DNA from: Pseudohalioglobus sediminis
GTDB taxonomy: Bacteria; Pseudomonadota; Gammaproteobacteria; Pseudomonadales; Halieaceae
NCBI RefSeq assembly: GCF_008370495.1
Contig: NZ_VTUX01000003.1
Coordinates: 62,001 to 126,000, forward strand
Reading direction: 5' to 3'
Length of the DNA: 64,000 bases
The notes beneath the pieces were generated by a model. The model did no database searches and was not told the DNA's origin. It was given only the letters and a program-made list of their open reading frames with translations. Below are positions 58,587 through 64,000 of the stretch, piece after piece (within the stretch, counting starts at the first letter, position 1; every line of letters starts with the position of its first letter). A program made the translations under genes and the position numbers.

Positions 58587-58703
58587 GCCCCCAAGGCTGA
58601 CCTGCCGCGCAGAGAATCGCCAAAAAGCGTCATCCCTGACAGGCTCGAGCTGCGCCTTCCATGGCTCCGCACGTTCTCTGCGCGGCAGGTCAGCCTCGGG
58701 GGC
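58587..58703. repeat. large inverted repeat, 30-nt arms, convergent intergenic region
   Basis: Arms 58587-58616 and 58674-58703 are complementary over 30 nt with a single mismatch that is a G-T pair in RNA. The 57-nt spacer contains further small palindromes. It lies between yciK (plus) and rluB (minus), so transcripts from both sides would form a very stable hairpin. No T-run follows, so it is not a standard terminator. Alternatives are a MITE-like element or a stable RNA 3' end. Confidence 0.75.
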
Positions 58704-58753
58704 TGGTTCGTAGAATCTACAGGTGCCGCAGTTCCGGCGAGGCATTCCTACCG

Positions 58754-59641
58754 TTACTTTTTCCGGGATTTCCCGCGCGCCGGAGCGGCGCCGCGTCGCT
58801 TGGCAAACTGGCGCTGCATCTGCTCGCGCTCTTTCATTGTGCCGCGCTTCTGCTGCTTCAGCGGCAGGTCGGCCATGCGATACAGGGACTTCACTTCCTT
58901 GGGTTCAAGTTCCACCCACTGCCCCTGTTTGACCCTGGAAGGAATGAATACCTCACCGTAACGCACGCGCTTGAGCCGCGACACCGTGAGGCCCTGTGAT
59001 TCCCACAGACGGCGCACCTCGCGGTTACGACCTTCCATGATGACCACGTAGAACCAGTGATTGATGCCGTCACCGCCACCGTCCTGGATATCAGTGAAGC
59101 GCGCCATGCCGTCTTCCAGCATGACCCCTTCGAGCAGGCGCTGCAGGGTAGCCTCGTCCCACTCGCCCATCACCCGCACCATATACTCGCGTTCGATGTT
59201 CGATGAGGGATGCATGAGCTTGTTGGCCAGCTCGCCGTCGGTGGTGAACAGCAGCAGGCCCGAGGTGTTGAAATCGAGTCGGCCTATGGATATCCAGCGA
59301 CCGGCCTTGAGTTTGGGCAAACGCTCGTACACGGTGCGTCGGCCCTGCGGATCCTTGCGCGAGCAGACTTCGCCGGTGGGCTTGTGATAGAGGATGCAAC
59401 GCGTCTCTTGCGCCGGGGCGGTATTCAGGGCTTTGCCGTCGACGGCTATCCTGGCGGTGCCGGACACGCGGTCGCCCAGGGCAGCCGGCTTGCCGTCTAC
59501 ACTGATACGGCCCTGCTCGATCCAGCGCTCCATTTCCCGGCGCGAGCCAAGCCCGGTGCGCGCAAGTACTTTCTGCAGTTTCTCGCCAGCGGGTGCTTTG
59601 CCGGAAGCCTGTTCAGCGCCGGGTCGGTTATCGTCAGTCAT
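58754..59641 (-). CDS. rluB: 23S rRNA pseudouridine synthase RluB
   Basis: 295 residues. S4 RNA-binding domain (about 20-75, KLQKVLARTGLGSRREMERWIEQG), catalytic GRLDFNTSGLLLFTTDGELAN with the active Asp, and a basic C-terminal extension (KKRGTMKEREQMQRQFAKRRG). It makes pseudouridine 2605 in 23S rRNA. It follows scpB after 9 nt; scpA-scpB-rluB is the common order. Confidence 0.95.
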   Translation of the reverse strand: MTDDNRPGAEQASGKAPAGEKLQKVLARTGLGSRREMERWIEQGRISVDGKPAALGDRVSGTARIAVDGKALNTAPAQETRCILYHKPTGEVCSRKDPQGRRTVYERLPKLKAGRWISIGRLDFNTSGLLLFTTDGELANKLMHPSSNIEREYMVRVMGEWDEATLQRLLEGVMLEDGMARFTDIQDGGGDGINHWFYVVIMEGRNREVRRLWESQGLTVSRLKRVRYGEVFIPSRVKQGQWVELEPKEVKSLYRMADLPLKQQKRGTMKEREQMQRQFAKRRGAAPARGKSRKK

Positions 59642-59650
59642 GGGAATGCG

Positions 59651-60544
59651 TCAGGCCTGGTTCTCGGGCTTGGCAGGGTTGATCGCCTCACCGTCGCCCG
59701 CATCCGCGCCGTCTGTCACGGTAGGGGGCATATCGGCAGCCTGGTCGCTGCTGCCCTGCATGGAGTCGACGGCGGCGGCCAGGTCACTGGCGGTTTCCGG
59801 TTCCAGCTGGCCGGAGGTTTCAACCGGGCCAGCTGTATCGTCTTCCCCGCCCGCAGCGGGTTCGCCGCCCTCGGACTCAGCGGCGACGGTTTCGGGCTTG
59901 TGATCAATGCCACCGACCACGGTCAATTCCGGGCTGGCGTTTTCACCCGCTGCCGCGTCACCGGCTTTCTGCTCTTCTGCCAGCGGCTCAGAGAATCCGA
60001 GTTCAGCGTTCAGGGTCTCCAGATCACGAATTTCCGCCAGCGCCGGGAGTTGGTCGAGATTCTTCAGGTTGAAATAGTCGAGAAACTGACGGGTGGTGGC
60101 GTACATCGCCGGGCGCCCGGGTACATCGCGGTGGCCTACTACACGAATCCACTCGCGCTCATGCAGCGTCTTGATAATGTTGGAGCTTACGGCAACGCCG
60201 CGTATCTCCTCGATCTCGCCACGAGTAATCGGCTGTCGGTAGGCGATCAGCGCCAGGGTCTCCAGCAGGGCGCGGGAATACTTTGCCGGGCGCTCCTGCC
60301 ACAGGCGCGCCACCCAGGGACTGAGACTCTGGCGCACCTGGAAACGAAAGCCGCTGGCAACCTCGGTGAGCTCAAACCCCCGCCCCTCACAACGCTCTGC
60401 AACTTCTTGCAAAGCCTCCCGAATCTGCGCGTTTTCGGGCCGCTCATGCTCTTCGAAAAGCTCTGCCATCTGCACCACGGTAAGTGGTTTGCCCGCTGCC
60501 AGCAGCGCGCCCTCGAGTATCTGCACCAGGCCTGTATCCGACAT
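59651..60544 (-). CDS. scpB: segregation and condensation protein B
   Basis: 297 residues. Tandem winged-helix core about 1-170 (LEGALLAAGKPLTVVQMAELFEE ... ALIAYRQPITRGEIEEIRGV), then a long acidic Ala/Glu/Gly-rich tail from about 190, which is longer than in most ScpB. Works with ScpA and SMC in chromosome compaction. One nucleotide separates the scpA stop from its ATG. Confidence 0.95.
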   Translation of the reverse strand: MSDTGLVQILEGALLAAGKPLTVVQMAELFEEHERPENAQIREALQEVAERCEGRGFELTEVASGFRFQVRQSLSPWVARLWQERPAKYSRALLETLALIAYRQPITRGEIEEIRGVAVSSNIIKTLHEREWIRVVGHRDVPGRPAMYATTRQFLDYFNLKNLDQLPALAEIRDLETLNAELGFSEPLAEEQKAGDAAAGENASPELTVVGGIDHKPETVAAESEGGEPAAGGEDDTAGPVETSGQLEPETASDLAAAVDSMQGSSDQAADMPPTVTDGADAGDGEAINPAKPENQA

Positions 60545-60545
60545 G

Positions 60546-61442
60546 CTATTCCGACCTTGCCTTAACGTGAATCGGACCGAATGAATCGGTCTGCACTATT
60601 TCCACCAATGATTCCTTGATCAATTCCATCACCGCGAGGAATGTCACCACCACGCCCAGGCGTCCTTCTTCCGCGCTGAACAGGGCCACGAAAGGCACGA
60701 ACTGCTGGCCAGCCAGGTGCTCCAGCACATCTGACATGCGTTCCCGGGTGGACAGCGCCTCACGCTGGATATGGTGACTTTCGTACATGTCTGCACGGCG
60801 CAACACCTCGGACAGCGCCACCAGCAGTTCACGCATATCCACATCCGGGTCAGGCCGGGCGCGGTTGATATCCGGGGGATTGGCACTCCCTATCCAGGTG
60901 TCACGCTCTACGCGCGGCAACTCCTCGATGTCTTCCGCCGCTTTCTTGAAGCGCTCGTACTCCTGCAGGCGGCGTATCAGCTGGGCCCGCGGATCTTCCT
61001 CGTCTTCTTCCACGTCGCTGGAGCGAGGCAGCAGCATGCGCGACTTGATTTCAGCCAGCATGGCCGCCATCAACAGGTACTCCGCCGCCAATTCAAACTG
61101 CATGGCGTCCATCAGGTCCACGTAGTGCATGTACTGCTCGGTGATCTTGGAGACGTCGATCTCGAGAATATCGAGGTTCTGGCGCTTGATAAGGTAAAGC
61201 AGAAGATCCAACGGGCCTTCAAATGCCTCCAGGAACACTTCCAGTGCCTGTGGCGGGATATACAGGTCCTTGGGCAGCTCGGTCATGGCCTGGCCCATCA
61301 CCACCGCAAACGGCATCTCGCCCTGCTGGGGCGGGGTCGCGGGTGCTGACGGGGAGTTTTCGCTGGCGGCCGCCACGGGGTCTGCAGGCTTGTTCTCCTG
61401 CGATCCGGCGGGCGCTTCGGAATTGGGTTCGTTGACTGCCAC
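60546..61442 (-). CDS. scpA: segregation and condensation protein A
   Basis: 298 residues if started at the GTG of 61442 (VAVNEPNSEAPAG...), which follows an AGGT box; the frame extends to 61610 but that would overlap yciO. A disordered N-terminal 50 residues precede the kleisin: FEGPLDLLLYLIKRQNLDILEIDVSKIT and the C-terminal winged helix (VVVTFLAVMELIKESLVEI). Bridges SMC heads. Start uncertain. Confidence 0.92.
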   Translation of the reverse strand: MAVNEPNSEAPAGSQENKPADPVAAASENSPSAPATPPQQGEMPFAVVMGQAMTELPKDLYIPPQALEVFLEAFEGPLDLLLYLIKRQNLDILEIDVSKITEQYMHYVDLMDAMQFELAAEYLLMAAMLAEIKSRMLLPRSSDVEEDEEDPRAQLIRRLQEYERFKKAAEDIEELPRVERDTWIGSANPPDINRARPDPDVDMRELLVALSEVLRRADMYESHHIQREALSTRERMSDVLEHLAGQQFVPFVALFSAEEGRLGVVVTFLAVMELIKESLVEIVQTDSFGPIHVKARSE

Positions 61443-61513
61443 GGGCGTACCTGTTGTTATCGAGTGAGCACTGACGCTGCCTGCGTCCGCGGTCCTGTCG
61501 CCAGTATACCTGA

Positions 61514-62136
61514 TCAATCCTCGAATGGGGCAATATCTCCCTTGCCGGCACGCAATACCAGCGGGGTATCCTCCACCAGGTCGACCACGGTAGTGGCCTC
61601 CATCCCGCAATAGCCACCATCGATCACCAGGTCGACATCGTGCTGCAGGGTTTCGCGGATATCGTAGGGGTCGATCAGGGGGTATTCATCACCGGGCATG
61701 ATCAGGGTCACGCTCATCATCGGTTCCGCCAGGTCTGCCAGCAGCGCCTGGGCGATGTTGTTCTCCGGCACCCTCAGTCCCACGGTTTTCCGTTTCGGGT
61801 GCATCAGCCGACGCGGCACTTCGGAAGTGGCGCGCAGTATGAAGGTATAGGGCCCGGGCGTGCAGTGTTTCAGCAACCGGTAAACCGCGTTGTCCACCCG
61901 CGCATAGGTGGCAATCTCCGACAGGTCGCGACAGACCAGGGTGAAGTTGTGTCGATCATCGAGTTTGCGGATGCGGCGGATGCGGTCGAGGGCATTCTTG
62001 TCGCCGATATGACAACCGATAGCGTAGGCCGAGTCGGTGGGATAGACCACCACGCCGCCACCGCGAATAATATCCGCGGCCTGGCGCACCAGGCGGGCCT
62101 GGGGATTGTCTGGATGTATCTGGAAAAACTGGCTCA

Positions 62137-62137
<1 letters not shown>
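61514..62137 (-). CDS. yciO: L-threonylcarbamoyladenylate synthase-like protein, YciO type
   Basis: 207 residues from the GTG at 62137 (VSQFFQIHPDNPQ), whose G is the last base of the upstream TAG stop (TAGTG). YrdC-like fold: VVVYPTDSAYAIGC and KHCTPGPYTFILRAT. The YciO branch is close to TsaC/Sua5 but its own function is not settled. Next to the PHP gene as in many gammaproteobacteria. Confidence 0.93.
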
Positions 62138-62985
<848 letters not shown>

Positions 62986-63006
62986 AATCTTTACACTACT
63001 CGGCCC

Positions 63007-63024
63007 GGCAGCGTATACACTGCC
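63007..63024. promoter_or_regulatory. 18-bp palindrome in the yciV-yciB divergent region
   Basis: GGCAGCGTATACACTGCC: eight of nine base pairs match around the centre GTATAC. It lies 22 bp from the start of the PHP gene and 59 bp from yciB. It could be an operator, or simply overlap a -10 box (TATACA/TATACG on either strand). Confidence 0.35.
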
Positions 63025-63053
63025 AGCATCCACCAGAAACAAGGGAAGTCCCC

Positions 63054-63086
63054 ATGGTAACAGCCAAGGCAGCCGTCACACCATGA
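63054..63086 (+). CDS. possible 10-codon leader peptide coupled to yciB
   Basis: An ATG behind GGGAAG opens a frame MVTAKAAVTP whose TGA overlaps the yciB ATG (ATGA at 63083-63086). yciB itself has no good ribosome site, so re-initiation after this short frame would explain its translation. Speculative. Confidence 0.3.
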   Translation: MVTAKAAVTP

Positions 63087-63667
63087 AGCAGTTGGCCGAA
63101 TTCGTACCCATCGCTCTGTTCTTCATCGTCTACCAGCTCAATGGTGAGACCGTGTCACTGGGCAGCTGGGTGTATACCTTTGACGGCATCTACACCGCCA
63201 CCGCGGTACTGATGGCCGCCACGCTGGTGCAGGTGGTGCTGACCTATGCCCTGACCGGCGAATTCGAGAAGCGGGCCATGTGGATGTTACTGGCCGTGCT
63301 CGCTTTCGGCGGTGCCACGCTGATGCTGCGCAACGAGCTGTTCATCCAGTGGAAACCGACCATTTTCAACTGGGCGCTGGCGATCGCCTTCGGCGCCTCA
63401 CAGTTCATCGGCGACAAAAACCTGATGGAACGCACCCTGGGCAGCCAGATTCGACTGCCGAAACCCGTGTGGACCCGACTCAACCTGCTCTGGGTGAGTA
63501 ATTTTGCCATCGTCGGCGCGCTCAACCTGGTGGTGGCCTACGGCTTTTCAGAGGCCACCTGGGTCAGCTACAAGCTTTACTCCGCCATTGGCTTCACAGT
63601 GGCACTGACGATCCTGACAGCGATGATGATCAGTCCGCACCTGAAAGAAGAGAATACACAGCCGTGA
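63083..63667 (+). CDS. yciB: inner-membrane septation/intracellular spread protein YciB
   Basis: 194 residues from the ATG at 63083 (MKQLAEFVPIALFFIVYQLNG); the longer frame upstream overlaps the PHP gene and is rejected. Five transmembrane helices, with the family block QWKPTIFNWALAIAFGASQFIGDKNLMERTLG. It affects envelope integrity and cell division with YciA/ZipA in E. coli; mechanism unclear. Confidence 0.95.
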   Translation: MKQLAEFVPIALFFIVYQLNGETVSLGSWVYTFDGIYTATAVLMAATLVQVVLTYALTGEFEKRAMWMLLAVLAFGGATLMLRNELFIQWKPTIFNWALAIAFGASQFIGDKNLMERTLGSQIRLPKPVWTRLNLLWVSNFAIVGALNLVVAYGFSEATWVSYKLYSAIGFTVALTILTAMMISPHLKEENTQP

Positions 63668-63743
63668 TGGCGCCGGGCGCGCCTACAATTCTCGCTACAT
63701 CGGCGTTACACTAGCGCCGCTCAAAATCACGCCAACAAGGAAA

Positions 63744-64000
63744 ATGATTGTGTTGCGTTCCATTACCACCGCCCTGTTCGCCCTGTGCATCGCCCTCCCC
63801 GCCCTCGCACAGGAAGTGCGCTACATCAGTGACGAGGTGTTCGTCGTGCTGCACACAGGCCCCGGCAAGGAGTACCGCTGGGCAGCCAAGCTGACACCGG
63901 GCACGCGCCTCACCGTGGCGCGCACCAGCAGCGATGGCAAGTGGGCCGAGGTCACCACCTCCCGCGGCACCACGGGCTGGGTTACCACCGAATTCCTGAC
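63744..64000 (+). CDS. SH3-domain protein, TIGR04211-like, N-terminal part
   Basis: Begins at ATG 63744 behind AAGGAAA and runs off the window (85 complete codons seen). Signal peptide about 1-22 (ALPALA|Q), then a bacterial SH3 domain (EVRYISDEVFVVLHTGPGKEY ... GWVTTEFL). TIGR04211 proteins have this domain followed by a coiled coil and a C-terminal membrane helix, all beyond the window end. Such proteins are envelope-bound and of unknown role. Confidence 0.85.
   Translation, partial: MIVLRSITTALFALCIALPALAQEVRYISDEVFVVLHTGPGKEYRWAAKLTPGTRLTVARTSSDGKWAEVTTSRGTTGWVTTEFL

Noticed and set aside
58458-58745. 95-codon minus-strand frame between yciK and rluB
   Set aside because: It runs through the 30-nt inverted repeat and has no ribosome site or family.

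Overview
The window reads as a chromosomal segment of a marine gammaproteobacterium, probably near the Halieaceae (OM60/NOR5) or Cellvibrionales. This is an inference from gene families and gene order, not from a database search. The order of many housekeeping genes matches what is known from Pseudomonas: thrS-infC-rpmI-rplT-pheS-pheT-ihfA-merR-tRNA-Pro, and uvrB ... comEA-like ... ihfB-rpsA-cmk-aroA-tyrA-pheA-serC-gyrA followed by mtaD-ubiG-mupP-yciK. Coding is dense and GC-rich. No phage, transposase or CRISPR array is visible.

Layout. 1-6.1 kb is accessory: a coiled-coil fragment, a small DUF3144-like protein, a secreted lipase-like hydrolase, an outer-membrane barrel, a subtilisin with a very regular acidic repeat, and a divergent ECF sigma/anti-sigma pair. 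6.1-6.9 kb has no convincing gene. 6.9-11.5 kb holds unlinked enzymes (DUF1330, GST, DUF885 peptidase, transglutaminase). 11.7-19.2 kb is the translation block on the minus strand. 19.4-22.1 kb is a storage-lipid pair (PHA-synthase-like plus wax ester/TAG synthase). 22.1-27.9 kb is a complete proteobacterial dedicated sortase system: class GN sortase, its single VIT/vWA target, and a divergent response regulator/sensor kinase pair. An arylsulfatase and uvrB follow.

31.8-41.6 kb starts with tRNA-Asn, an orphan ATP-grasp enzyme and a NagB-like/hydrolase fusion protein next to an iron-type alcohol dehydrogenase. It then reaches a reduced O-antigen locus (WbpM-like dehydratase, WbpL-like initiating transferase, epimerase) in the position where Pseudomonas carries its O-antigen cluster. 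41.6-54.7 kb is comEA-like, pyrF, lapB-lapA, ihfB, rpsA, cmk and the aromatic/serine genes up to gyrA. 55-58.5 kb is mtaD-ubiG-mupP-yciK. 58.7-64 kb is rluB-scpB-scpA-yciO-PHP phosphatase on the minus strand, then yciB and the start of an SH3-domain protein on the plus strand.

The points most worth follow-up are: (a) the sortase system with its carbohydrate-binding-like sensor and unusual sorting signal; (b) the ECF/subtilisin locus, where two near-identical divergent ECF-type promoters lie back to back and the protease carries about 45 four-residue V-E-x-x units; (c) the 740-residue NagB-like/alpha-beta hydrolase fusion with a degraded sugar-isomerase active site; and (d) a 30-nt near-perfect inverted repeat between yciK and rluB.
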